Assembly (NCBI GenBank): GCA_011087605.1
Contig: JAALLE010000014.1
Span: forward strand, 1 to 59,525
Direction of reading: 5' to 3'
Length of the DNA: 59,525 nucleotides
From: Hyphomicrobiales bacterium
GTDB lineage: Bacteria > Pseudomonadota > Alphaproteobacteria > Rhizobiales > Rhizobiaceae
The notes under the pieces were generated by a model. The model ran no database searches. It saw only the letters and a list, made by a program, of their open reading frames with translations, and had not been told where the DNA came from. Both the position numbers and the translations under genes were made by a program. Below, one piece after another: positions 10,075 through 18,792 of the stretch (position 1 is its first letter; each line of letters starts with the position of its first letter).

Positions 10075-10575
10075 ATGTTGAAATTTAGTGGAATGAATTC
10101 CCGTCACGCGCACAAATTATGGCAGGGAGGCGCAGATGATTTTGGAAATCGGCCAGAAACTTCAGTATCCGACGGGTCCGGAAACCCCTGCCGGCACTGC
10201 CTCAAAATGATCCAAAAAGGGGAAAGATTCATGATCCTTTCCTATCGCCCATTTGACGAACTTCAACCTTATGCCGAGCAGGGGCCTGTCTTTCTTCACG
10301 CCGAACCTTGCGAATCTTTTCAGGCGCAGGTCGACCCAGACCAGACAACTAAATTACCTGCTGTTCTTTGTGACAGCTCGCACTATCTGATGCGTGGGTA
10401 TGATGCTCGCCAACGCACAGTCTACGGATCAGGAACGATCGTTGAAAAAGATAAAATCAAGACTGTGGCGGATACTCTGTTGGCAGAACCATCAATAGAA
10501 TTCATTCATGTCCGATCATCCACCAACAACTGCTGGCAGGCCCGAATTGATGCTTGCGACAGTGGCGACCAATGA
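10075..10575 (+). CDS. DUF1203 domain protein
   Basis: A 166-aa protein that fits the DUF1203 family: NPCRHCLKMIQKGERFMILSYRPF with a CxxC pair, GPVFLHAEPCESF with a further Cys and His, then YLMRGYDARQRTVYGSGTIV and a C-terminal HVRSSTNNCWQARID strand. The clustered Cys and His residues suggest metal binding or redox chemistry, but no function is established. AGGAG at 10062-10066, 8 nt from the ATG, fixes the start. It precedes the esterase gene by 47 nt and the two may form one transcript. Confidence 0.8.
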   Translation: MLKFSGMNSRHAHKLWQGGADDFGNRPETSVSDGSGNPCRHCLKMIQKGERFMILSYRPFDELQPYAEQGPVFLHAEPCESFQAQVDPDQTTKLPAVLCDSSHYLMRGYDARQRTVYGSGTIVEKDKIKTVADTLLAEPSIEFIHVRSSTNNCWQARIDACDSGDQ

Positions 10576-10622
10576 ATGGAATTTGATTGGCGGTGATCAA
10601 CCGGATTTGGCAAACAGGAGGT

Positions 10623-11441
10623 ATGAAACTACATCATTTCTTCCTGTTTGGCATATTCTGCATGGCCGGTCTGCCCTGTTATTCGGCATTCAGCAGCTAT
10701 TCTCACGCCTCCGAAACAACCCCATGCGAACTGGCCACCCCGTGCCCTGCCGGAAACAGGTCTTTTCACGCCCGGCCTCCCGACAACTGGGATGGAAAAA
10801 CACCGCTACCAGTGCTGCTGCATTTTCATGGCTGGGGCCGCCAGGGTCCCCTGATCATGAAACATGGGCGAATAGCCGGTGCAACACGCAAGCTCGGTGT
10901 TTTGTTATTGGCTCCAAACGGCCGAGGTCGGACCTGGGATTTCTGGAGTTCGGATACTGACGATGTTGAATTTGCTCTTGAGGTGATTGAAGAGGCTGCA
11001 AAGCGCTGGCCGATTGATCGGTCCAAAATATTTGTTTCCGGATATTCATATGGCAGCGCCATGGCATGGCGCTTTGCATGTTCTGCTGGTAGCCAGGTCA
11101 ACACGTTGCTTGCCGTTTCGGGCTCCATTCCCGACCAGAGTGAGAGCTGCGAAGCTCCCGTTAACATTATCCATGTTCATGGCACCCGCGATAATGTCAT
11201 GAGCTATCCATTCGGCCCGAATGGTGAAGTTGAAGGGGCGGTTGCGTTGTGGCGTCAACGAAACGGCTGTTCAGCCAAAGCAGATAATCTGGAAGATTGG
11301 CAGGCGGTCAAAATTTTGAAGTTTAGACGTCACAAATGGCAGAGCTGCAGTTCCGGCAAATCAATCGTTTTGGATGTCCATCAGCGGGGGCATTTCATTC
11401 CTCGTTTCTGGATCGAAAGACAACTCAGGGACTTGCTCTGA
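10623..11441 (+). CDS. Secreted polyhydroxybutyrate-depolymerase-type esterase
   Basis: A 272-aa alpha/beta hydrolase of the LpqC/PHB-depolymerase family. It has an N-terminal signal peptide (to about residue 30, ending YSHASE), an oxyanion-hole segment LLHFHGWG, the nucleophile elbow GYSYGSAMA (Ser), the acid in HVHGTRDN and the catalytic His in QRGHFIPR. Pairs of Cys suggest a disulfide-bonded exported enzyme that cleaves polyester or carbohydrate esters; the substrate is unknown. AGGAGG ends only 1 nt before the ATG at 10623, too close for a normal ribosome binding site, so the true start could be the ATG at 10662 or an upstream TTG. Confidence 0.78.
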   Translation: MKLHHFFLFGIFCMAGLPCYSAFSSYSHASETTPCELATPCPAGNRSFHARPPDNWDGKTPLPVLLHFHGWGRQGPLIMKHGRIAGATRKLGVLLLAPNGRGRTWDFWSSDTDDVEFALEVIEEAAKRWPIDRSKIFVSGYSYGSAMAWRFACSAGSQVNTLLAVSGSIPDQSESCEAPVNIIHVHGTRDNVMSYPFGPNGEVEGAVALWRQRNGCSAKADNLEDWQAVKILKFRRHKWQSCSSGKSIVLDVHQRGHFIPRFWIERQLRDLL

Positions 11442-11550
11442 TCTCAGCCAAATTAACGCTACTTCAAACTGCGGCTAAGTTATCTTGTCAGACGAGCAAT
11501 AAAACCGCATAATTTGATTCGTGTTCAACGCAATGAAAGGAGGTGATCCA

Positions 11551-11622
11551 ATGTCGAGTAGTTTCACTAGTTCGGTAGGGTCTTTGTTTAATGGTGTATT
11601 TGGAGAGCAGTCTCTCCGGTGA
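11551..11622 (+). CDS. Candidate 23-aa micro-ORF with extended Shine-Dalgarno
   Basis: ATG at 11551 opens a 23-codon frame rich in Ser, Gly and Phe (MSSSFTSSVGSLFNGVF, then GEQSLR) that ends in TGA at 11622. AGGAGG at 11538-11543 sits 7 nt upstream, and complementarity to the 16S tail extends over 16 nt. An in-frame ATG at 11533 would give 29 aa but would place the ribosome binding site inside the coding sequence. The stop codon lies within the CCGGT/ACCGG stem region. No homologue is known to me. Translation is likely from the leader strength but unproven. Confidence 0.4.
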   Translation: MSSSFTSSVGSLFNGVFGEQSLR

Positions 11623-11700
11623 ACCAGCGAACCGGACTGTTGGAATCAAGCGTTGACGATCTGTCAGCCTGATGGACCCTCCGGACAAAGAAATTGCGAT

Positions 11701-11732
11701 GGGCCGCTTCTTTGAAGCGGCCCTTTTCTTTT
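11701..11732 (+). terminator. Strong Rho-independent terminator
   Basis: A perfect 10-bp GC-rich stem, GGGCCGCTTC / GAAGCGGCCC (11701-11710 and 11714-11723), with a 3-nt loop is followed at once by TTTTCTTTT. It ends the small transcript and would insulate it from the leftward SDHAF4-like gene. Confidence 0.93.
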
Positions 11733-11747
11733 GGTCAGATCAATAAA

Positions 11748-11963
11748 TTAGAAGTCTGACGTAATTCCCTTGTTTTCCCAATCACCATAGCGCGCCGGAT
11801 CAGGTCCCTTGCGACCGTTTATCTCGGGTTTTTCAGCCAAGTTCTTTTCCCGCTCCTTTTGAGCAACGCGGCGCGCCTGCGCTTCCTTGAGTGCTTGTTT
11901 GGCAATCGCCGGATCGGGTCGTTTTGCAGTTTCTTTCACCAATTTCTCCGTCGTGTTATCCAC
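11748..11963 (-). CDS. DUF1674 / succinate dehydrogenase assembly factor 4-like protein
   Basis: A small protein (~71 aa) whose C-terminus NGRKGPDPARYGDWENKGITSDF is the DUF1674 signature, shared with mitochondrial SDHAF4/Sdh8, which binds the flavinated SdhA subunit and shields it before assembly into complex II. The N-terminal part is a charged helix (KQALKEAQARRVAQKEREKN). I prefer the GTG at 11963, which gives the usual family length. The frame stays open to 12035, with an ATG at 12008 that would reach towards the htpX promoter. It is divergent from htpX. Confidence 0.78.
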   Translation of the reverse strand: MDNTTEKLVKETAKRPDPAIAKQALKEAQARRVAQKEREKNLAEKPEINGRKGPDPARYGDWENKGITSDF

Positions 11964-12037
11964 GGTTGACTCATTGTCACGGTGACCCCATCTGACATAA
12001 GAGCGCATCCAAGCGCAATATTCTGGAGACTCCATAA

Positions 12038-13069
12038 ATGAATGTGGTCAAAACAACCATATTGCTGACGGCCATGACCATGTTGTTCATGTTGGTTGGT
12101 TTCCTTCTGGCTGGCCAGACAGGCATGATGATTGCACTGGTTATTGCAGCCGCAATGAACCTGTTTTCCTGGTGGAATTCAGGCAACATGGTTCTGCGCA
12201 TGCACAATGCTGAGGAGGTTACACATGAGTCAGCTCCCCAATTGGTTTCGATGGTGAAACAATTGGCGGATAATGCCGGTTTACCCATGCCACGTGTCTA
12301 TGTGTTGCAAACGGATCAACCCAATGCCTTTGCCACCGGACGAAGCCCGGATCACGCAGCTGTTGCGGCAAGCACCGGGTTGTTGGATCGGTTGACAGAA
12401 GAAGAAGTTGCTGCGGTCATGGCGCATGAGCTGGCGCACATTAAAAATCGCGATACACTGACCATGACGATTACTGCCACCTTGGCCGGTGCCATCGGCA
12501 TGTTGGCCAACTTTGCCTTTTTCTTTCGCGGCGATCGCAACAATCCATTGGGCTTTATTGGAGTACTGGCAACCATGTTTCTGGCACCGATGGCTGCCGG
12601 GATAGTGCAAATGGCCATCAGTCGGACACGTGAATACGAAGCAGACCGCGATGGAGCAGAAATTTGTGGCAATCCATTGTGGCTTGCGTCTGCATTGGAA
12701 AAGATAGAGCGCTACGCCCGAGGCATTTTTAACGAACCGGCGGAAAGGTCGCAGTCGACTGCGCATCTGTTTATCATCAACCCACTGAATGGCCGATCGA
12801 TGGACAATTTGTTTTCCACACATCCTGATACGCAAAACAGAATTGCCGCCCTGCACCAACTGGCAGAAGATTGGGCACAGCCGTCACCTGACGAAACTTC
12901 GCAGCCCCAAAAGTCCGAACCAAGCCACACCTCGCAGCCAAGCGAACCCGAACGTGAAGTCTTCGGACGGAATGCCGGCAAGTGGAGGGAACAAAAAGAC
13001 CAAGCCGGACCCTGGGACGGCACCGATTCCAATCCTCTGTCCACAACCAAAAAAGGACCCTGGGAATGA
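12038..13069 (+). CDS. htpX: Membrane zinc protease HtpX
   Basis: A 343-aa M48B metalloprotease of membrane-protein quality control. There are two N-terminal membrane helices (about 4-26 and 30-48), the zinc site H130-E131-L-A-H134 in [12 protein letters not shown], further hydrophobic segments, and the third ligand in [11 protein letters not shown]. The last ~60 residues are a Pro/Ser/Glu-rich tail (for example [18 protein letters not shown]) longer than in E. coli HtpX and probably disordered. GGAG lies about 10 nt before the ATG. The stop overlaps the rsmB start (ATGA at 13066), so the two genes are co-translated. Confidence 0.95.
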   Translation: MNVVKTTILLTAMTMLFMLVGFLLAGQTGMMIALVIAAAMNLFSWWNSGNMVLRMHNAEEVTHESAPQLVSMVKQLADNAGLPMPRVYVLQTDQPNAFATGRSPDHAAVAASTGLLDRLTEEEVAAVMAHELAHIKNRDTLTMTITATLAGAIGMLANFAFFFRGDRNNPLGFIGVLATMFLAPMAAGIVQMAISRTREYEADRDGAEICGNPLWLASALEKIERYARGIFNEPAERSQSTAHLFIINPLNGRSMDNLFSTHPDTQNRIAALHQLAEDWAQPSPDETSQPQKSEPSHTSQPSEPEREVFGRNAGKWREQKDQAGPWDGTDSNPLSTTKKGPWE

Positions 13070-14433
13070 GCAAGCCGGGTTTGGCAACCCGAATTGCCGC
13101 AGCAATTTTATTAACCCGCGTTATTGATGACCACCGCAGCCTGGACGGTCTGCTTGACACGCGACATGGCCCCTCACAATATCGCGCATTAAGCGATGCC
13201 GACAAATCTCTGGCGCGGGCCATTGTCACAGTGTCGCTGCGTCGGCGTGGCGAAATTGAGCTGGCGCTCAACAAAGTGCTGGACCGCAAACCACCAAAAA
13301 ATGCTCGCCAATTGATTCACACACTACACGTGGCAGCAGCCCAGATTCTGTTTCTCGATGTCCCGGACAGCGCTGCGGTGGACCTCGCTGTAACGGCACT
13401 GCGCAATGATAAAAGGTCCACTCGTTTTGCCGGGCTGGCCAACGCCGTTTTACGTCGCATGTCCAGGGAGAAGTCAGAAATCTTTGGCGACAAAAGTCAC
13501 AACGATATAGCGCTTCTCAACATGTCTCCCTGGTTGGCAAAAAGGGTTCGAAAGGACTACGGCCGAGAACGCATGGCAGCTATTGCAAGTCAGCACATGT
13601 TGGAACCGGTTATTGATCTTACTGTGCGGTCTGACCCGCAAAAATGGGCACAGGAACTGGGTGGGCTTCATCTGTTCGGCAACTCCGTCCGCGTTCAGCG
13701 CGAGGGAAAGATTGAATCATGGCCTGGATTTGATGAAGGTGCCTGGTGGGTTCAGGACGCCGCTGCCAGCCTGCCGGTTCACCTGTTTGGCGACGTTTCT
13801 GGCAAAGCGGCGCTGGATCTATGTTCAGCTCCGGGAGGAAAAACAGCCCAGCTTGCAGCAGGTGGTGCAACGGTCACCGCGCTGGAAGCTTCACAGCCAC
13901 GTCTTGAGCGGTTGAACAGCAACCTGCAGCGACTACAACTGAGCGCAACCTGTATTCATGCTGATTTGATGGAATGGCAACCGGATCATTTGTTTGATCT
14001 CGTGTTGCTTGATGCTCCCTGTTCATCGACCGGAACAATCAGAAGGCATCCCGATGTTCAGTGGAACAAATCGCCGGATGCCATCGAGGCATTGGCAATA
14101 TTGCAGCGCGAGATGGTTGAGCGGGCAGCTTTATTCGTTAAGCCGGGTGGGATGTTGATTTTTTCAAACTGCTCATTGGATCGGGCCGAAGGTGAAAATG
14201 TGGTTGCAGAAGTACTGGCCACCCACACTGAACTTCAACCGTTACCGATTGATCCGGCTGAATGCTTTGGCATGTCGGAATTCATCAATCGTCAAGGCAC
14301 GGTTCGCACGCTGCCAAGTCACCTGCAATTTTCCGCCGCTGAAGATACTGAGAGCACCGAGCTGGTCGATCAATCCATGACCGGACTGGACGGATTTTTT
14401 TGCGCGCGTTTTATTCGCTCAATGCAAACCTGA
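13066..14433 (+). CDS. rsmB: 16S rRNA m5C967 methyltransferase (RsmB/Sun family)
   Basis: A 455-aa protein with an N-terminal NusB-like RNA-binding domain (about residues 1-140) and a C-terminal Rossmann methyltransferase. The SAM site is [15 protein letters not shown]. One catalytic Cys region is [17 protein letters not shown], and the nucleophile-bearing motif reads [12 protein letters not shown] where relatives have STCS. It methylates C5 of a cytosine in helix 31 of 16S rRNA. The start overlaps htpX by four bases. In many rhizobia the next genes are a heparinase-like gene and purH; here only the first is kept. Confidence 0.93.
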   Translation: MSKPGLATRIAAAILLTRVIDDHRSLDGLLDTRHGPSQYRALSDADKSLARAIVTVSLRRRGEIELALNKVLDRKPPKNARQLIHTLHVAAAQILFLDVPDSAAVDLAVTALRNDKRSTRFAGLANAVLRRMSREKSEIFGDKSHNDIALLNMSPWLAKRVRKDYGRERMAAIASQHMLEPVIDLTVRSDPQKWAQELGGLHLFGNSVRVQREGKIESWPGFDEGAWWVQDAAASLPVHLFGDVSGKAALDLCSAPGGKTAQLAAGGATVTALEASQPRLERLNSNLQRLQLSATCIHADLMEWQPDHLFDLVLLDAPCSSTGTIRRHPDVQWNKSPDAIEALAILQREMVERAALFVKPGGMLIFSNCSLDRAEGENVVAEVLATHTELQPLPIDPAECFGMSEFINRQGTVRTLPSHLQFSAAEDTESTELVDQSMTGLDGFFCARFIRSMQT

Positions 14434-14533
14434 TCTGTAACGCATAAAGTGTCCAATAAAATTCGCAGCGGCATGTTCCTGCAGTCAAATCCGTTCTATT
14501 TTACGAATCACTTCAAGGGAACTGTCACGAACG

Positions 14534-16318
14534 ATGCGGGTACCGGATTATTTATTGATTCCAGCACTCATCGCAGGCGAGGTATGGCGACGCTTTGCCC
14601 GCCGGGTGCGTTCAGGGCCGCTGTATCGCTGGCGGTTTGCCGGAAGCACGCCAAGCGGTCTGGCCATGGCTCCACAAAGCTTGAGACCGGCTGATCCTCA
14701 AAGAGCCATTGAGTTTTATTCAGGCCTCTATGTGTTCGGAGAAGATTCTGTCTCCACTGGTGGTGAATCGCCCTTCTCCGCACCATCACCCAGCGACGAC
14801 TGGTTTACCAGACTGCACAGTTTTCGCTGGCTTCGCCATCATCAGGCAGTCGACACCGAGCTGGCACGCGCCAATGCAAATGCGATGATGTCAGATTGGG
14901 TTGACCTGTGGGGGCATCAGCTAAACAGTCCGGCATGGCGGTCTGATATCGTCGCCGCCCGGATCATCGCCTGGTTTTGTCATGCGCCGCTGCTCATCAA
15001 GGACGCGAGCCCCGCCAATTATCGCACAATGTTGCGATCCTTAGCCCGACAATCACGCTATCTTCATCACAACGTTCCCCACACCAGGGATGGTTATCCC
15101 CGCCTTCTCGCCCACATGGCACTGGCCTACTCATCCATCTGTCTGGCTGGACGGGAAAAAACCGTCAAATCAGCGGCCCGAGAGTTGGATCGGGAACTTC
15201 ACCGGCAAATCCTGCCGGACGGTGGTCATATTTCACGCAATCCGGTGGTACTCCTGCATATACTGTCCGATCTGTTACCGCTTAAGCAGGCCTATGAAAA
15301 ACACGGTCAGGCGCCATCAAAAACCCTGCTGTCAGCAATTGACCGAATGATGGGGGCGCTGCGGTTCTTTCGCCACAGCAACGGCGATCTGGCCCAGTTC
15401 AACGGGACCGGCTACACGCCGACGGCTTTATTGACCACAATATTGCGCTATGACGATTCAGCAGGAGCGCCAAATAAGTCAGCTTCACAATCGGGCTTTG
15501 AACGGCTGAGTGCTGGTAACACCGTTGTATTGATGGATACCGGCAAACCTGCCAGTCGGGCGTCAGCCCCCCAGGCTCTGGCAGGAACTCTGTCGTTTGA
15601 GCTGTCGAGTAGCGCAACGCGTTTTATATCCAATTGCGGAGTGCCGGAAGTTTCCTTTGATCGATACGCTCCCTATGCAAGGGCAACTGCGGCTCATTCA
15701 ACTGTTACTGTCGATGATACTTCTTCCAGTCGATTTGCAACTGAATCAAAATATTATGGATTGTTGCCCAATCCGCTTATTCGATCGCCCGGCCAAATTT
15801 TCGTAACCAGAAATGATGACGATGCAGAATTCAATGTCGAGGCGAGCCATGACGGTTATCGGCATAATTATGCTCTCACCCATAAACGGGAACTTGCCCT
15901 GTCAAAAAATGGCAAAGTGCTGACCGGTTGCGACTCATTTTTGCCCACTGATGGTTCGCCGCCGGATGACACTATTGCAGCATTGAGATTTCATCTGCCT
16001 GCAACCATTGCCGTCAGCATGTTGACTTCTGGCCATTCAATCTTGATCGCCGCTCCAAACAAGGAGGCCTGGATCTTTACCTGCCTTGAGGGAAATATCG
16101 TATTGGAAGAAAGCATTCAGTTTTCCGGCCCGGGGCAACCCAGAAAAAGCGAGCAAATTGTCGTTTTTGTGCATCCTGCACTACAAAAGAGCATTCGGTG
16201 GTCTTTGGAGCACCGGGTCAAAAAGCCAACCGGTCAGGCGGAACGAAAAAAATCAAAAGCACCGACGTCACCTGACTTGCTCGATGCATTGTTTCAGGGC
16301 AAAGCCGGAGACAAGTGA
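14534..16318 (+). CDS. Heparinase II/III family protein
   Basis: A 594-aa protein with the layout of heparinase II/III-like polysaccharide lyases: an alpha-helical N-terminal region (about 60-330, for example FRWLRHHQAVDTELARANA and YLHHNVPHTRDGYPRLLAHMALA) followed by a beta-rich C-terminal domain (about 360-560) containing PYARATAAHSTVTVDD and RHNYALTHKRELALS. There is no signal peptide. Rhizobia have no known heparin-like substrate; a role in their own exopolysaccharide or peptidoglycan metabolism is a guess. The stop overlaps the possible hemD GTG start. Confidence 0.82.
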   Translation: MRVPDYLLIPALIAGEVWRRFARRVRSGPLYRWRFAGSTPSGLAMAPQSLRPADPQRAIEFYSGLYVFGEDSVSTGGESPFSAPSPSDDWFTRLHSFRWLRHHQAVDTELARANANAMMSDWVDLWGHQLNSPAWRSDIVAARIIAWFCHAPLLIKDASPANYRTMLRSLARQSRYLHHNVPHTRDGYPRLLAHMALAYSSICLAGREKTVKSAARELDRELHRQILPDGGHISRNPVVLLHILSDLLPLKQAYEKHGQAPSKTLLSAIDRMMGALRFFRHSNGDLAQFNGTGYTPTALLTTILRYDDSAGAPNKSASQSGFERLSAGNTVVLMDTGKPASRASAPQALAGTLSFELSSSATRFISNCGVPEVSFDRYAPYARATAAHSTVTVDDTSSSRFATESKYYGLLPNPLIRSPGQIFVTRNDDDAEFNVEASHDGYRHNYALTHKRELALSKNGKVLTGCDSFLPTDGSPPDDTIAALRFHLPATIAVSMLTSGHSILIAAPNKEAWIFTCLEGNIVLEESIQFSGPGQPRKSEQIVVFVHPALQKSIRWSLEHRVKKPTGQAERKKSKAPTSPDLLDALFQGKAGDK

Positions 16319-16320
16319 CG

Positions 16321-17037
16321 ATGCATTTTCTGGTCACCCGTCCAAAAAAACAGGCAGCTAAAACTGCCAAAGCGTTAAATGAGCTCGGCCATAACTGCAC
16401 CATTGAGCCATTATTGAAAATTCGAACAATTTCATCTGCGCTTCCGGCAACCAAATTCGACGGACTGATTATTACCAGTATCAACAGCCTGCCGATGCTC
16501 GACACCGCCTGGCCGGACGACCAACGCGAAGCCGTGCCGTTGCTGTCTACCGGATTAGCCACAGCGGAGGGGGCCCGTAGCATTGGCTTTTGCAATGTTC
16601 GTCATGTTTCGGGTTCGGCCCTCAATCTTGTCGATGCGGTGCCGGATTGGATGTCTCAAAACAACTTGTCTAACACCGCACAGCTGCTTTATCCCGCAGC
16701 CGAAACCATTGCGCAGGACGTTGCGGGCCTTTTGTTGAAGCAGTCAATTAGCGTGCATCGCTGGACGGTCTATCGCGCTGAGCCGGTTTCCTGCTTTTCA
16801 ACCCAGGCACAAATCGCTCTGAAAAATGGCGAAATTGATGTTGTGCTCCTATATTCAAAGCGAACGGCCCATACATTTGTCCAATTGATGGAGCAAAATG
16901 AAATTCCCATGACAAAATTGACTGCCTATGTCTTAAGCCGCGAAATTTCGAAGGCCTTGCCTGATGATCTGAAAAACCAAACCCGATGTGCTAAACAACC
17001 AAGCGAAACCGAATTGCTCAAGCTAATTGGCAGCTGA
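16321..17037 (+). CDS. hemD: Uroporphyrinogen-III synthase
   Basis: A 238-aa protein of the HemD fold, which closes hydroxymethylbilane with inversion of ring D to give uroporphyrinogen III. Family marks are the N-terminal LVTRPKKQAAKTAKALNELG, FDGLIITSINSLPML, LLYPAAETIAQDVAGLL and VVLLYSKRTAHTFVQLM. HemD is poorly conserved, so assignment rests on these blocks and on its neighbours mitofilin and HemY. GGAG (16307-16310) could serve either the GTG at 16315, which overlaps the previous stop, or the ATG at 16321. The usual upstream partner hemC is absent. Confidence 0.85.
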   Translation: MHFLVTRPKKQAAKTAKALNELGHNCTIEPLLKIRTISSALPATKFDGLIITSINSLPMLDTAWPDDQREAVPLLSTGLATAEGARSIGFCNVRHVSGSALNLVDAVPDWMSQNNLSNTAQLLYPAAETIAQDVAGLLLKQSISVHRWTVYRAEPVSCFSTQAQIALKNGEIDVVLLYSKRTAHTFVQLMEQNEIPMTKLTAYVLSREISKALPDDLKNQTRCAKQPSETELLKLIGS

Positions 17038-17156
17038 CAGCACAATTGTTTTGCCCACATTAGTCGGCTGCATTAGATTAATGATCAAGAAACCGATACG
17101 AGATGGCATCTGCTGGTTGCCATTGACCGTCCTCGGCAATACCGGAACACCTGAAA

Positions 17157-18755
17157 ATGAAAAAGTCGACTAAATCAACGACAACCAACAAGGTTCAAAC
17201 GCCGCGTGGCGCACGCCATGCATCGAAAAAAACCAAACCGGTAACCATCGACCTCAAGGCGGAAGAAGTTGCCGAATCCAAGGCAGCCGCGGCCAGAAAA
17301 TCCGAGGCAGCAGCAAAAACCACTTCAAAGGATGCCCGAACAAGCGGTATGCCAAGGGTTCCGCCGCGCGATAACAGGACCGGCACCGACACCCGAAACA
17401 ACCGAACCACTTCTTCTTCTGATTTCCAGAGCGGTTCATCAACTTCGCCGGGGAAGACTTCAGCGTCGGCTTCTGAACCAAGAAGAACGAAGGCGCCCTC
17501 GCCGCACTCGCCGCCGCCGCCACCGCCGCCGCCTTCATCGTCCTCGTCGACACCGCCAAAGGGTCGGCTGCGGAACGACCGAATCGGTCGTTTTGCGGCA
17601 GCGATAATTGGCGGCTGTGTTGCCGTTAGTGGCGCCGGCCTGTTGCAATATGTTGGATTGTTGGGTTCTCCGGCCAATGAAAATCTTGCTGCGGTTCGAC
17701 AAGAAATGAACGGGCAAATGGAGCTGCTCAAATCCCGCATCGATGAGCAGGACAAACAGCGCGTCAATCAAACACCGACAGGTACGAGCTCAGCGGAAAT
17801 TGATGAAATTATTACCCAGCTCAATGAAACAACTTTGCGTGTGGAGAAACTTCAGTCTGATCAAAAGTCAACCACCGAAGGTTTGGCCAAAATTCAGTCT
17901 GTCATTAAGAGCGGTGGTGCCGGTAGTGGCGCGGCCATATCTGCCCTTGGGCTGGAAGTTGATAATCTGACATCTCAGTCTGAAAAGATTCGCGACAATG
18001 TAAAACAACTGCAATCCGGCTTGACTCAACTGGCAAGCCTGGACGCTGCGCTCGACCAAAATACCATTCCGGAATTAGGCTCCCGCCTATCCGCCTTGGA
18101 AAGTCAGGTTGTCAAATTATCGTCGCTGGCTTCTGCGCTAGATGAAATGCAAGCTGGTCTGGCTGCTAATTCTCAGTCAATTAAACAACAATCCGGTGCC
18201 ATTAATCAGTTGAGAGCCAAGCAGGACCTGCCAAACCAGGCCGAAAAACTGGCTGCCAGATCGGTTGCCGCGGCGGCGTTGAAAGGTGATATTGATCGCG
18301 GATTGCCATTTGCGGATTCACTCAACATATTGAAGAAACTGTCGGTAGATGATGCATCATTGACCCGATTGGATGATTACGCGGCCAGCGGCATACCGAC
18401 ATCCAGCCAGTTGAGTTTATCCTTTCAACCGCTCAGCGAAGCCATCATTTCAGCCACTGATCCCAAGCCCGATGACGATCTGACTTCCCGTCTGCTCGCC
18501 GGTGTAAAGTCATTTGTCAAAGTTAAGGCCAGAAAACCAATTGAGGGAACGACACCTTTTGCAATTGTCTCGCAAATATCCGAAGCATTAAAAAACGATG
18601 ATCTGTCGACAGCATCGAAATTGTGGAGTTCTCTCCCCGAAGCCGGTAAGTCGGTGTCGAGCCAATGGCAAGATCAGTTGCAATCGCGAATTATTGCAGA
18701 TGAATTGATATCCAATTCAGTGCAATCCTTTCTTCAATCGACAGCCACTCAATAA
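17157..18755 (+). CDS. Mitofilin/Mic60-like inner-membrane protein (COG4223)
   Basis: A 532-aa protein with a long, basic, low-complexity cytoplasmic part (1-140, Lys/Ala/Ser/Thr-rich, with a run of eight or more prolines near 119-126), one membrane helix (about 146-168, AAAIIGGCVAVSGAGLL), a coiled-coil region (about 180-345 with repeated polar Gln/Lys/Glu heptads) and a C-terminal helical mitofilin domain (for example LPFADSLNILKKLS). Alphaproteobacterial Mic60 shapes intracytoplasmic membranes and is encoded with haem genes, as here between hemD and HemY. ATG at 17157 has only a weak GGAA upstream. Confidence 0.88.
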   Translation: MKKSTKSTTTNKVQTPRGARHASKKTKPVTIDLKAEEVAESKAAAARKSEAAAKTTSKDARTSGMPRVPPRDNRTGTDTRNNRTTSSSDFQSGSSTSPGKTSASASEPRRTKAPSPHSPPPPPPPPSSSSSTPPKGRLRNDRIGRFAAAIIGGCVAVSGAGLLQYVGLLGSPANENLAAVRQEMNGQMELLKSRIDEQDKQRVNQTPTGTSSAEIDEIITQLNETTLRVEKLQSDQKSTTEGLAKIQSVIKSGGAGSGAAISALGLEVDNLTSQSEKIRDNVKQLQSGLTQLASLDAALDQNTIPELGSRLSALESQVVKLSSLASALDEMQAGLAANSQSIKQQSGAINQLRAKQDLPNQAEKLAARSVAAAALKGDIDRGLPFADSLNILKKLSVDDASLTRLDDYAASGIPTSSQLSLSFQPLSEAIISATDPKPDDDLTSRLLAGVKSFVKVKARKPIEGTTPFAIVSQISEALKNDDLSTASKLWSSLPEAGKSVSSQWQDQLQSRIIADELISNSVQSFLQSTATQ

Positions 18756-18792
18756 TTCTGACTGATTAGCGCCCCCTAGGAGCACTTGTAAT

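Larger units (their letters stand above)
11485..11732 (+). ncRNA. Candidate small structured transcript
   Basis: This 306-nt gap (11442-11747) holds a compact unit. It has a possible promoter (TTGTCA at 11485, TAATTT at 11510, with a long 19-nt spacer) and a 16-nt block at 11535-11550 complementary to the alphaproteobacterial 16S rRNA 3' tail. A hairpin GGAGAG/CTCTCC lies at 11602-11617, a second stem CCGGT/ACCGG at 11616-11635, and a textbook terminator at 11701-11732. The unit could be a small RNA, a short mRNA for the micro-ORF inside it, or both. I recognise no known RNA family. The 5' boundary is a guess. Confidence 0.4.

Noticed and set aside
12281-12859. 192-aa open frame antisense to htpX
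   Set aside because: No start signal and Cys/His-rich random composition opposite a clear protease gene.
17195-17767. 190-aa open frame on the minus strand inside the mitofilin-like gene
   Set aside because: It mirrors the low-complexity, proline-rich coding region, has no ribosome binding site and no recognisable domain.
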